A stretch of 64,000 bases of DNA from Euphorbia lathyris (taxonomy: Eukaryota > Streptophyta > Magnoliopsida > Malpighiales > Euphorbiaceae). The notes beneath the pieces were generated by a model. It saw only the letters and a program-made list of their open reading frames with translations. It had not been told where the DNA came from and did not search any database. Position 1 is the first letter of the stretch. Each line of letters begins with the position of its first letter. Shown here piece after piece: positions 53,176-64,000 of the stretch. A program made the translations under genes and the position numbers. Location: contig NC_088911.1 of NCBI RefSeq assembly GCF_963576675.1, positions 136,651,929 to 136,715,928 on the forward strand, read 5' to 3'.

Positions 53176-56100
53176 CTATTTTCCAGCGAAATATTTGCGA
53201 AGATTGTGGAGATTCCATGTGCGTGGCAATGTATTTCCTTCCATGTCTTGAATTTTAAATGTGGCGAACCCAATTTTGTCCACTACGCGATATGGACCTG
53301 TCCAGGTGAGCCCAAGCTTGCCCTTCCCTTCTTTAGATTGTATTTTGTCTGCCTTACGGAGCACAAGGTCTCCCATGTTCAATTCCACAAGTTTGGCGTT
53401 TCTGTCATGATAAGCCGCGATCCGCTGCTTGTAAGCCGCCATGCGTACATATGCCTTTTCTCTTCGCTCTTCCACTTGATCAAGACTCTCCTTCAATCGT
53501 TGATCGTTTTCTTTCTCACAATAGAATGCAACTCTGTCGCTGGGGACCAGCAATTCAACTGGGATTACAGCTTCCACACCATAAGAAAAGGCGAATGGCG
53601 TTTCTCCTGTGGCCGTTCTTGGGGTAGTGCGATACGCCCATAAGATGCTCATCAGATGATCCGCCCATTTCTTATCATGCTCTCCCAATCTTTTCTTTAT
53701 CCCCTTGACGATTGTCCGATTTGTGACTTCGGTCATACCATTGGATTGTGGATAATAGACGGAGGCGAATCTGTTCAGAATGCCCAATTGCTCACAGAAA
53801 GTTTTAAACTCTCCACAGTTGAATTGTGTTCTGTTATCAGTGATGATTGTATGAGGAACTCCATACCGTCCTACAATGTTATCTTTGACAAATTCCACCA
53901 TGCGTTCAGTAGTGATAGAGGAGATAGCTTCAGCCTCGACCCATTTGGTGAAATGGTCTACAGCCACTACCACCTACTTCCTTTGTCTACGAGTGGGAGG
54001 AAATGGTCCAACAATGTCTACTCCCCATATGGCGAAGGGTTGCCCCTCAATGATAGGCCTCTAGAGGTGTCTGATAGTATGTGATTCATTTGCATGAATT
54101 TGACAGCTATGGCACGACTCCACCAACTTCTGTGCATCGAGTTCCGCTGTGGGCCAATAAAATCCTGCTAACCTGGATTTCTTTAGAATAGCGACGGATG
54201 CTTCATGGGCCCCACATGCGCCTTCGTGCAACTTCTTTAGGATCTGCAGTCCCTCCTCTGGCAAAATGCATTTCAACCAAGGATGGCTAAAAGATTTTCT
54301 ATAAAGGCCACCATTGATTATGGAGAAATAAGCTGCTTTCCTGACTATCCGCCTTGCTTCATCCTTGTCCATGGGCAAGGTTCCATCGACCAGATACTGG
54401 CGGATTGCAAATCTCCAGTCACCATCGACCATCGTGAGTAAGGATACCTCTTTTAAGGCGAATGCCGGTGCGGCTTTGATTTCGAAAGGACATTGTGGAT
54501 CCGTCCAACTATCGTTGCTGGAAGCCATTTTTGCCAGGTGATCTGCTTCAGTGTTCGACCCTCGAGGTACATGGACCAGTTCCCATTTAGTCTCCTTAGC
54601 TTCAAGGTGATCCAACAACTTCTTAACTTCCGCGACATACTTGGCCAAAACATCATCTTTCACTTCATAGTTTTTGATCACTTGATTGACCATTAACTTG
54701 GAGTCACTGTAGATCACAATCCGCTCAGGAGTGATTTTTTTTAGCAGGCGTAGCCCTAATATCAAGGCCTCATATTCCGCCGTGTTGTTGGTTGCAAGAA
54801 AATCTAACTTTTCGGCGTACCGTAATGTTATATACTGTGGACCTCTGATCACGACGTCTATGCCGGCACCTTCAGCGGAGGAGGCTCCATCTGTATACAT
54901 TGTCCATTCCTCGGCCTGAGATTTGGGGAGATTCATTCCCTTTTCGGTGAATTCATTCACAAAGTCTGCCAAGACTTTACTTTTTAGGGCGGACCTGCTT
55001 TCATACCGTACATCGAATTCTCCCAGGCGTATGGCCCACTCCATCAGTCTCCCCAATGTGTCTGGCTTTTGTAACACCTTCCTCATGGGTATACTCGTTC
55101 GCACGATAACGGTATGCGCCTGGAAATAGGGCCTTAGGCGAATAGCGGTGGTGACAACGGCCAGTGCCATTTTATCAAGCTTGGAATATCGGGTTTCCGC
55201 ATCTTTTAACACTTTGCTCACGTAGTAGACTGGATACTGTTGACCATCCTCTTCTCTTATCATGACCGTGCAAACAGCTTTATCTGTAACCGAGACATAC
55301 ATGTAAATACTTTCGCCTTTCACGGGTCGGCTCATCAAGGGTGGTTCAGTGAGAAACCGTTTGATTCCCTCGAAAGCCTTCTTACAATCCTCAGTCCACT
55401 CAAAAGCCTTTTGTTTCTTGATTACCTCGTAGAAGGGCTGGCATCTACGGGCTGAACAAGAGATAAACCTGCCCAAGGCTACTATTATGCCATTAAGTCG
55501 TTGTACTTCCCTAATATTCCTTGGCGCTTGCATCTCCAAGACCGCCTTGACCTTGTCTGGATTCGGGCTAACACCATTCTGGCTGATCATGAATCCCAAG
55601 AACTTTCCATACGTTGCGCCAAAGGTACATTTTTCCGGATTTAGTTTGATGTTATGACGTCTGAGTACGCCCAGTACTTCCTTTATATCCTCTATATGTT
55701 TTTCAACAGTGGAGCTTTTGATGATCATGTCATCTACATAGACAGAGAAGTTATCACCTTTGCTCTCTCCAAATATCTTGTTCATCATCCGCTGATATGT
55801 GGCACCTGCGTTCTTAAGCCCAAAGGGCATAACTTTGAAACAATAAGTGGCATGATGAGTCACGAACGATGTTTTGATTCTATCTGAAGGTTCCATTGGA
55901 ATCTGATGATAACTTGACTTTACGTCAGTGAAGGAGTACATGGCATGTCCAGCTATTGCGTCTACAAGGATATCAATGCATGGCAAGGGATAATTATCTT
56001 TGGGACAAGCTTTATTGAGATCCGTGAAGTCGATGCACATGCGGTAAGATCCACCTGCCTTTTTGACAAGGACCACGTTCGCTAGCCATTGTGTATAAAG

Positions 56101-56238
56101 CACTTCCTTGATGGCATCTGCCTTTCTGAGCTTGGCGACTTCCTCTTCAATCACCTTTTGTCTTTCAGGGCCATGGTTCCGTCGATTTTGTGCCATCGGG
56201 ATCGCATCTTTGTCTATGTTGAGTTTGTGGGTGATCAC
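53176..56238 (-). pseudogene. Tat-type Gypsy pol: RT, RNase H, archaeal RNase H, integrase
   Basis: One frame from the Athila border to 53176 with TAG codons at 54061-54063 and 53974-53976. RT: YRMCIDFTDLNKACPKDNYP, FTDVKSSYHQIPM and YVDD (residues 167-170 from 56238). Gypsy RNase H is followed by a second RNase H starting TMYTDGASSAEGAG and ending GSNTEADHLAKMASS. The integrase zinc segment HEASVAILKKSRLAGFYWP...CHSCQ precedes the first stop. The catalytic core follows (VDHFTKWVEAE, then DNRTQF with Arg where Gly is usual, YYPQSNGMTEVTNR). It ends RTWNLHNLRKYFAGK. The N-terminal part of pol lies beyond the Athila insertion: 63963-64000 continues the RT frame exactly after the duplicated ctgat. 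Inactive because of the insertion and the stops. Confidence 0.88.
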
Positions 56239-56250
56239 ATCTGGGCTGAT

Positions 56251-57538
56251 TGATAAGTCTCCAATTCAACGTTCAAATGTCCACTTTAGTGCTAGGTTAT
56301 TTAATTAATTTGGTGTTATTCTGGGTATTATTGCTTGTTTTGGTTTGATTTGCCTCCAAAGGACTCAAATGATTAAAAGGAGCAGAATTGGGCTTAATTA
56401 GAGAAACTTTAGACCAGAAAGGAATTTGGTGCTGAATTAAAGGAGCTGAAGCGAAAATGGAGTTAGTCTTGCCCAGGACTAAGGACCTCCGAATCTTCTG
56501 ATGTTCAAATTGACCAGGACCTTTTCCAACTCGAAATAAAAGGCAGAAAATCAGGGATTTAAAATTTGTAAAAGAGGTTGATGATTTAGATAGATATTAT
56601 TTTATTACCCAACTTTTAGGAGAGGGTTTTCTCTATAAATAGATGAGAATTTACACCTTGGGGGATAAGTTCTTTTTAGGTTTTTTTCTCTCTTTTTGGT
56701 TTCTTAGTTAGCTTTATTTATTATCGTCTTTAATGGCTATCATAGTCGATTTCATGACTATGTGTAGCTAAATACTTTATTCGGTTAAGGGATTAATCAA
56801 AGGCGAGCATTATTTTCAATTGTGAGATTGTTGTTCTTAATTTCAGTAATCTAATTTTATGTGATCTGTTTACATATTTATTGATCTATGAAATCATACC
56901 TTCAATAAAAGTTCAGGTGAAGGTTTGGCCAGACTTTTGCTTTTTCATTCATCGAACAATGTTAGGAAATAGGATTTGTAATCATCTAAAATCCTAGCTA
57001 TTATCAAGCGTATGAATATGTAATTTGGTTTGAATCGGAATCGCTAAGAATTCGGTTAACTTAGGTTGGGTCCTTCTAATTCCTAATGCTTTCGACAGAT
57101 TAAATTCTAAGCGCTAAGCTAGAACTGTCTGTCGAATAGGAGCTTATCTTTAGGCGCTCTAGGATTTGCTTTACAATTAAGGAAGGATTAGGTCGGGAAT
57201 GAATAAGGAACGGCTATAACCAATCCAGATCATGTTAATTAAGATAATGTCTCACTGTCAATGATCGATGGGAAATAATTGTTTGGCCTGCGGAATCTCC
57301 CTTAACTGAAATTCCAACATATAATTTTACATTCAATTTCAATTTGATTCTGCAATTTTTATTTATTCATTAATCAACAATTTCAATCCCCCTTATTTAT
57401 TTTTTGTTGTTAATTGCTTGGTTATATTTGTGATTAGATTAGTATTAATCCTTTGGGTACGACCTTTACTTGCTCTTTTACAATTTATTTTCGGCTAAGT
57501 AAAGTTATAATTATCTTTGGTGGATTCGACACCCATCA
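56251..57538 (+). repeat. 5' LTR of the Athila element
   Basis: 1288 bp, nearly identical to 62675-63962. A TATA-like ctataaatag at 56631-56640 could serve transcription. Confidence 0.95.
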
Positions 57539-57543
57539 AATTT

Positions 57544-57562
57544 TGGCGCCGTTGCCGGGGAT
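57544..57562 (+). other. Primer binding site of the Athila element
   Basis: TGGCGCCGTTGCCGGGGAT, five bases after the LTR; this is the tRNA-Asp complement typical of Athila elements. Confidence 0.9.
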
Positions 57563-57588
57563 TAATTTAACTTGATTTAATTCCATAT

Positions 57589-60213
57589 ATGACCAGGTCT
57601 GAAACTTCCAATTCTAGTGAAGAAGAGGAAATTTCCAGCGAAGAAAGCGAGTCATCTGAAGGAGAAACGATGGCAGGCAGAACCTTAAGACAGCTTTATG
57701 CGCCTCAGGCTGATCAGCAGCCCCTGTGCATCACGTACCCAGTCCTAGATGCAGCTTTTGAACTTAAATCGGGACTGATTCATTATTTGCCTAAGTTTTA
57801 TGGAATGGAAAGCGAAAATCCGCATAATCATCTCAAAGAATTTCATGCAGTCTGCTCAGGTATGAGTCCCCAAGGAATAACTGAGGAACAAGTGAAATTA
57901 AGAGCTTTCCCATTTTCTTTGCAGGATGCAGCTAAAGACTGGTTTCTCAATCTGCCCTCTGGATCCATCACAACATGGATGGGTATGGCACAAGCATTCT
58001 TGGAAAAATATTTCCCAGCTTCACGGGCAGCAATGATCCGAAGAGAAATCAGCGGTATCAGACAAAAAGATAATGAGACACTCCATGACTATTGGGAGAG
58101 GTTCAAAAGGCTATGTGCAAGCTGTCCCCAACATGGTATAACTGAACATTCTCTTATTCAATATTTTTATGAGGGAATGTTAGGCATGGAAAGAAAAATG
58201 GTAGATTCTGCAAGTGGGGGAAGCCTCATTGATAAAACGCCATCTGCTGCTAAAGAATTGATCCAAAGCATGGCAGCAACTTCCCAACAATTTGGCAAAC
58301 AACAAGATGTTCCACGAAAAGCGTATGAGGTAGGCACTTCTTCCATTGAAGAAAAATTAAATACTTTGACATCTCTTGTACAAAATTTGGTTGTAGGAAA
58401 GATAGCTCAAGTGAAAACATGCGGGATATGCTCGGTTATTGGACATGCTACAGAAAAATGTCCCACATTGCATGAAGGAACACTGGAACAGATTAATGCC
58501 ATCCTCGGATATCAGGGGCAACCTCCACATAAATATGATCCATACTCGAACACATACAACCCCGGATTGCGTGATCACCCGAACCTGAGTTATAAACAGC
58601 AAAACAGTGTCCCGCAACCAAATCCTCCACAATAGTACAGACCTCCCCAGTCCGACCCAAACTCAGGTATAGCATCTAGTTCTAATGATCATTCTGTCAT
58701 TACTAATTTGGTTAAGTTTCAGGAGGAACAAAGCAAGGTGATTACCAGCCTTCAAGCAAACTTACAGAACCTAGAAAAACAGATGGGACAGATTGCGACC
58801 TCATTGAGTGCAATTCAGACACAAGGGAAGTTGCCTTCACAAACTGAGGCGAATCCGAGACAGAATGTGAGTGCAATCTCACTCTGCAGCGGAAAAGCTT
58901 TAGTCTTGCCCAAGACTAAGTCCTTTTTTGAATCAGAACAGACTGTGTCAGAGAAATCTGCAAGCAAAGAGGAGGTATTCGAAAAAGAAACGAAAGGTTT
59001 AGCTACAGAAGGTTCAACTGGTAAGTCATCCGAAGAGCAAGACATGCCTTTTGTAATTAAGGTCCCTTTCCCTAGTCGTTTAGCCAAATCAAAGAAAGAA
59101 AAAGAGGAGAAAGATATCTTTGAGGTATTTCGTAAGGTTGAGGTGAATATTCCATTGCTTAATGTTATTAGACAAATCCCTCGATATGATAAATTCCTTA
59201 AAGAATTGTGTGCTAACAAGATTAAAAAGATTGGGTATGAAAAGATTACCATGAGTGAGAATGTGTCCGATGTACTCCAAAACAAAATGCCCCAAAAATG
59301 TAAGGATAGAGGTATGTTTGCTATTTCTTGTCAAATTGGGAATACTAGTATTAAGAGAGCAATGTGTGATCTAGGAGCGTCAATTAATGTCATGCCTAAA
59401 TCAATTTATTCATCTTTAAATGCTGGTCCTTTAGAGAAAACAGGAGTAGTAATCCAACTCGCTAACCGATCTATAGTTTATCCTGAAGGTTTGTTGGAAG
59501 ATGTTCTTGTGCAGGTTAATGGTTTAATTTTCCCAGCTGATTTCTATGTCGTAGACATGGAAGATGAAGATCACTCTTCAGATTCATCGAAAATCCTGTT
59601 AGGTAGACCATTCCTAACAACTGCTCGGACAAAAATCGATGTTCACAAAGGAACAATGACTATGGAGTTTGATTGTAAAATTGTTCAATTTGATGTTTAT
59701 AAGGCCATGAAAATTCCTAATGAAGTGTCTTCTGTTTGTGGCATAGATGCTATTGAACCAATAACTCATCAAGTTTTTGAAGTATGTATGGAAGACAAGA
59801 TGCAGGTAGAAAGCTTAGATGTGAGCAGCAAAATAAAGGAGAAAAACGTGGAGCTTGGAGAAGATGTGCAGGAAGAAATGCAACAGATGGAAGCTCTGAA
59901 ATTAGAACCTGAGTGTTCTAATCCTAAAACAATTTCACACACAACTCAACATCTTTTAGCTTCCGTTTTGCAGGAACCAAAATCAGAACACAAAGCCTTA
60001 TGGGCAATTGAGCAATGTAGCATGAATATTGATGAAGCAGGAAAACTCAGGAAGCTGAAAGTACAAGAGCTTGAGGAATTAAGGAATGAAGCTGTGGAAA
60101 TTCAGCGTTTAGAGAACGGGAAAGTGCAAAAATTAAATGGTCTCATGCCATTTTATGAGAATATCCCGATTGAAAGTGGTGAAGTTATGGAGATACAAGT
60201 TCCTGGAGACTAG
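57589..60213 (+). pseudogene. Athila gag-protease frame fused to the end of pol, one in-frame stop
   Basis: ATG 57589; a single frame to 60213 except a TAG at 58633-58635. The gag domain lies at about 57720-58260 (FYGMESENPHNHLKEFHAVC, ETLHDYWERFKRLCASCPQH), with a CCHC-like segment CGICSVIGHATEKC near 58420. After the stop come a coiled stretch, a Lys/Glu linker and the protease (59320-59700) with active site CDLGASINVMP (Asp codon at 59368) and ILLGRPFLTTARTKIDV. The last 70 residues (MNIDEAGKLRKLKVQELEEL, ENGKVQKLNG) look like the linker and tail that normally follow integrase. So RT, RNase H and integrase have been removed while the frame stayed open. The TAG sits in a Pro/Gln-rich run and may be CAG to TAG. 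Gag forms the particle; protease matures it. Confidence 0.85.
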
Positions 60214-62660
60214 CCTGAAGCTCGATTCCGTCTAGCCAAAGACGTTAACTAGCGGCGCTAATGGGAGGCAACCCAGTGTTGGTCCTGCCCAGGACTAGCA
60301 TCTGTCATTTATATTCAGTCTTTGTTTATTTATTCAATTCATATGGAATAACCAATTTTACCATCATCTTCGCCAATTAAGTTGTGGTTCTGGATTATGA
60401 TTTGCAGGTCTGTAGGGAAGGAAAGAATGGAGAAATAAGCCTAAAGGAGTGAAATAAGAGAGTTAATTGAATTAATAGGGGGGCCAAGATGCTCAAAAGA
60501 AGTTAAAAAGAGGGTTAAAAACAATTTTTGGTTTTAATTCCTCTCATTTTACCCTTGTTTTTAATTCCTCTCTTTTACCCTTAATTCTTTTTTTTACTCT
60601 CGCCACTGTCTTTCCAAAATCAAAACCCTATCTCCATCTCTTTCAATCGTATTCTTCAAACTACAGCCACACCAAACCCATCTCTTTCAAATCGCACCCA
60701 TCAACCCGCAGCCACAACCATCGAAGATCAGCCACCGTCGACTCCAGTGCAGACAAATCCAGCGCCACTGCCACCACCAATTTTTATTTTGCAAACCCAC
60801 TGCCAAGGACACATTAAATGAGATTGAGGAACGAGGTTCCCTCCTCCATAAAGGGCAGTAAGCACAATTTCTCTTTCACTTTATTTTTCTCCTATTTGTT
60901 GCCCTTTGCCCCTAATTTTTGTGAATTCCGCACTGAGATAGTGCGAGGAGAAAGTGGGGGAGGGATCATTGCTATAGAAGTGTTTGACTTGTGATTTCAT
61001 GATTAATTGGCTGATTGTGATGGTTAATTTGTTGAAAGGCTTCTAGCTTCGGATTGTTTTGGAAATTTTATGCTAGTATATTTGGGATTAAATTTAATGC
61101 TGCTGAAATTTCCTTATTTTACTGCTGCAAATTTTTGGGTTTAATTTCATGGAATATGTGCTAAATTAGTGTGAGGTGTCCACCTCAAGCGAAAAAAAAA
61201 CCCAGAAAATATGCTCGAGTCTAGTGTGGGGTGTTCACCCTTTGTTTTGTCCCTAAAAATAACAATGCTAGCTCTCAGTTTTGCACTTGGTTGAAAATAG
61301 GTTGCCAACTCAGTATTGAAACCCCTAAATTTTGTTTTGAATAATGCTGTCGATTTCAAAAGGTTGGGATTGCACAATTGTCTTGAGCATGCATATGAAC
61401 CATTTGATTAATTTCCCATTACATGACAGACGTTTTGAATGAAACAACACCAATTTACCCCAATTTTTGGAAAGTTTTTGAGCCTAAATGTAAGAACAAA
61501 AACATTACACTTTGTTCTATTCTTTCTGAGTGTTATCCAATTCTAGTTTGGAATTCTAGAACTTGCCATGTTATGCATTTCGAGACCACACTGATGTATT
61601 CAAGCATTAAAAATGATAAGGGCAGTAGGTTTCTGTTCTTAGCCATTTCAAATAAAATTCGAACCCTTAGTCTTGCTCAAGACTAACAAAAATAACAGTA
61701 CCAGCCCTTAGTTAGCCACATTTGAGCCTTTTTCCCATTTTTGACACACCTTTGTTCGAGTCCCTTGGCCAGGGACGTTCTAGCCATCAGAATTTGTATA
61801 TTCTTTCATTTATTTCTATGTTTAGTTGTTGCTTTGACCAATGTCCATATTCAAAAACCACAGGTTCGTTAAAGTATAAGGATTCAATTGAATAGTCCTT
61901 TAATTATATGTGGTTATGCTTCAAAAAGTGTCTAAATGGACATTAGCATGAAAAGCAGTAGCTTTCTTATTCTAGCTTGAAGTATTATCTTTAGTAAAAA
62001 AAAAGAGAAAAAGAAAAACATCAGAGACAGGAAAAAAAAAAGAAAAAAAAAGCAAAAAGAACAAAACAAATTTTTGTTTAGTTTGTTCATTTCGGTTTGT
62101 TTATAGTTGATTAAGTCCGTCTCATTCATTCATTCTGAAGTTTGAGAATTGTAAGTAATTTGTACATAATTGTGTTTTGGTTTTCATTTTTGGCCATTTC
62201 CATTTTCATCAATTACCCTTCTCATTCATTTCCTTTCCAAACCCTAACCCCAGCCAATGTTACACCCTGTTTTAAGTCCCTTTGATTTATTGATTGAATT
62301 CATACTAAGTGGTGGAGATTTGATATATTGGCAAGCTTATGGTAATTTCATTCTAGATTGCGACTTGAGTGATTCCTTGAAAACTAATCATAGCCTAAAC
62401 ACTTGAGTGCAATGAGTGGCTTCCGTGAGGGTGTTGTTGATTTTAATTCATACCTTATGTACATGGTCAAAAGCTTGTTTCCTGAGATTTTTCAAGTGGT
62501 TACATTGTATGTTTAAACATGAATAATGTCTTAGCTTTGAGAGTTGATGGCTGATAATCTTTACATTATGAGGGGGGATTGAGAAAGGTTGGTAAACACG
62601 AAATCATAAGAGTAAAGAGCTGTTGACATGATCTGATATGCTTGGGGACAATCATTGGGT
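60214..62660 (+). other. Non-coding 3' section of the Athila element
   Basis: It starts with the motif gggaggcaacccag (60262-60275) that usually follows pol in Athila elements. No env-like ORF of note; the longest open stretch (61423-61686) has no recognisable domain. It contains A-rich runs near 62000-62060 and two copies of a hairpin-like motif (60281-60297, 61668-61685). Confidence 0.6.
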
Positions 62661-62670
62661 AAGTGTGGGG
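62661..62670 (+). other. Probable polypurine tract of the Athila element
   Basis: aagtgtgggg, four bases before the 3' LTR. Confidence 0.55.
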
Positions 62671-62674
62671 TATT

Positions 62675-63962
62675 TGATAAGTCTCCAATTCAACGTTCAA
62701 ATGTCCACTTTAGTGCTAGGTTATTTAATTAATTTGGTGTTATTCTGGGTATTATTGCTTGTTTTGGTTTGATTTGCCTCCACAGGACTCAAATGATTAA
62801 AAGGAGCAGAATTGGGCTTAATTAGAGAAACTTTAGACCAGAAAGGAATTTGGTGCTGAATTAAAGGAGCTGAAGCGAAAATGGAGTTAGTCTTGCCCAA
62901 GACTAAGGACCTCCGAATCTTCTGATGTTCAAATTGACCAGGACCTTTTCCAACTCGAAATAAAAGGCAGAAAATCAGGGATTTAAAATTTGTAAAAGAG
63001 GTTGATGATTTAGATAGATATTATTTTGTTACCCAACTTTTAGGAGAGGGTTTTCTCTATAAATAGATGAGAATTTACACCTTGGGGGATAAGTTCTTTT
63101 TAGGTTTTTTTCTCTCTTTTTGGTTTCTTAGTTAGCTTTATTTATTATCGTCTTTAATGGCTATCATAGTCGATTTCATGACTATGTGTAGCTAAATACT
63201 TTATTCGGTTAAGGGATTAATCAAAGGTGAGCATTATTTTCAATTGTGAGATTGTTGTTCTTAATTTCAGTAATCTAATTTTATGTGATCTGTTTACATA
63301 TTTATTGATCTATGAAATCATACCTTCAATGAAAGTTCAGGTGAAGGTTTGGCCAGACTTTTGCTTTTTCATTCATCGAACAATGTTAGGAAATAGGATT
63401 TGTAATCATCTAAAATCCTAGCTATTATCAAGCGTATGAATATGTAATTTGGTTTGAATCGGAATCGCTAAGAATTCGGTTAACTTAGGTTGGGTCCTTC
63501 TAATTCCTAATGCTTTCGACAGATTAAATTCTAAGCGCTAAGCTAGAACTGTCTGTCGAATAGGAGCTTATCTTTAGGCGCTCTAGGATTTGCTTTACAA
63601 TTAAGGAAGGATTAGGTCGGGAATGAATAAGGAACGGCTATAACCAATCCAGATCATGTTAATTAAGATAATGTCTCACTGTCAATGATCGATGGGAAAT
63701 AATTGTTTGGCCTGCGGAATCTCCCTTAACTGAAATTCCAACATATAATTTTACATTCAATTTCAATTTGATTCTGCAATTTTTATTTATTCATTAATCA
63801 ACAATTTCAATCCTCCTTATTTATTTTTTGTTGTTAATTGCTTGGTTATATTTGTGATTAGATTAGTATTAATCCTTTGGGTACGACCTTTACTTGCTCT
63901 TTTACAATTTATTTTCGGCTAAGTAAAGTTATAATTATCTTTGGTGGATTCGACACCCATCA
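62675..63962 (+). repeat. 3' LTR of the Athila element
   Basis: 1288 bp, same length as the 5' LTR and with only about six differences seen. After it the interrupted Tat pol frame resumes. Confidence 0.95.
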
Positions 63963-64000
63963 CTGATCCCTGGGAGGATTTCATCTTTCTAGGCAAAGAC

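Larger units (their letters stand above)
56251..63962 (+). mobile_element. Athila-type Gypsy element lacking RT, RNase H and integrase; very young
   Basis: 7712 bp with two 1288-bp LTRs (56251-57538 and 62675-63962; TGATAAGTC ... ACCCATCA) and the 5-bp duplication ctgat (56246-56250 and 63963-63967). A tRNA-Asp-type primer site, a gag-protease frame and a long non-coding 3' section follow. By eye the LTRs differ at about six positions (about 0.5%), so insertion was recent. It must have used enzymes from another element. Confidence 0.93.
49490..64000 (-). mobile_element. Tat-lineage Gypsy retrotransposon, interrupted by Athila, continuing off the window
   Basis: Minus-strand order from right to left: RT reading frame at 64000-63963, resuming after the Athila insertion at 56250; RT, RNase H, second RNase H and integrase to 53176; a plus-strand antisense gene (50190-52533); and the 3' LTR (49490-50011). 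The second (archaeal-type) RNase H and the antisense gene are hallmarks of the Tat group (Ogre, Retand, Grande). Gag and the 5' LTR are beyond the window. Confidence 0.85.

Noticed and set aside
1..64000. CRISPR array, bacterial operon or phage-type system
   Set aside because: The DNA is plant nuclear; repeats seen are LTRs, MITEs, SINEs and tandem repeats without equal repeats and spacers.

Overview
This window is nuclear DNA of a flowering plant, almost certainly a eudicot. It is AT-rich, has spliced genes, and most of it is layered transposable elements. I cannot name the species. Three host genes are supported: a bZIP transcription factor with upstream ORFs (21.9-23.2 kb, + strand), a three-exon TenA_E-type thiamin-salvage gene (33.9-36.1 kb, - strand) and a GRAS-family regulator (43.0-44.3 kb, - strand). 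No rRNA or tRNA gene and no CRISPR array was seen.

Left block (1-15.3 kb): a nest of three insertions. An L1-type LINE (+ strand, 5' part off the window) was hit by a retroelement represented here by an LTR. That LTR was hit by an 11.5-kb SIRE/Maximus-type Copia element (- strand, 109-11639). The Copia element has 1.33 and 1.38 kb LTRs, a 5-bp duplication (aggga), a tRNA-Met primer site, gag, pol and an extra 3' ORF with no envelope features.

Middle block (15.3-44.3 kb): the host genes sit among gene relics and many small elements whose ends I could fix by target-site duplications (TSDs). These are a CACTA element, Harbinger, Mutator-like and hAT MITEs, a SINE, 5'-truncated RTE LINEs and a TRIM. 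At 40.0-42.6 kb a SINE with 13-bp TSDs was entered by a TRIM and by an internally deleted hAT transposon with 8-bp TSDs.

Right block (44.9-64 kb): four layers. A decayed Copia fragment (- strand) is broken by a second Copia element (+ strand, 1.8-kb LTR). That is broken by a Tat-lineage Gypsy element (- strand) carrying a spliced antisense gene. That in turn is broken inside its reverse transcriptase by a young Athila element (+ strand, 56251-63962) that has lost RT, RNase H and integrase.

The most unusual host locus is the bZIP gene. Its DNA-binding and zipper region looks like the S1 group, but it is preceded by six tandem repeats of about 35-46 residues. Its leader encodes a peptide resembling the sucrose-responsive conserved uORF of S1 bZIPs. 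That uORF appears to have lost its normal stop and now overlaps the main ORF. All domain and family names are recognition by eye; no database search was run.
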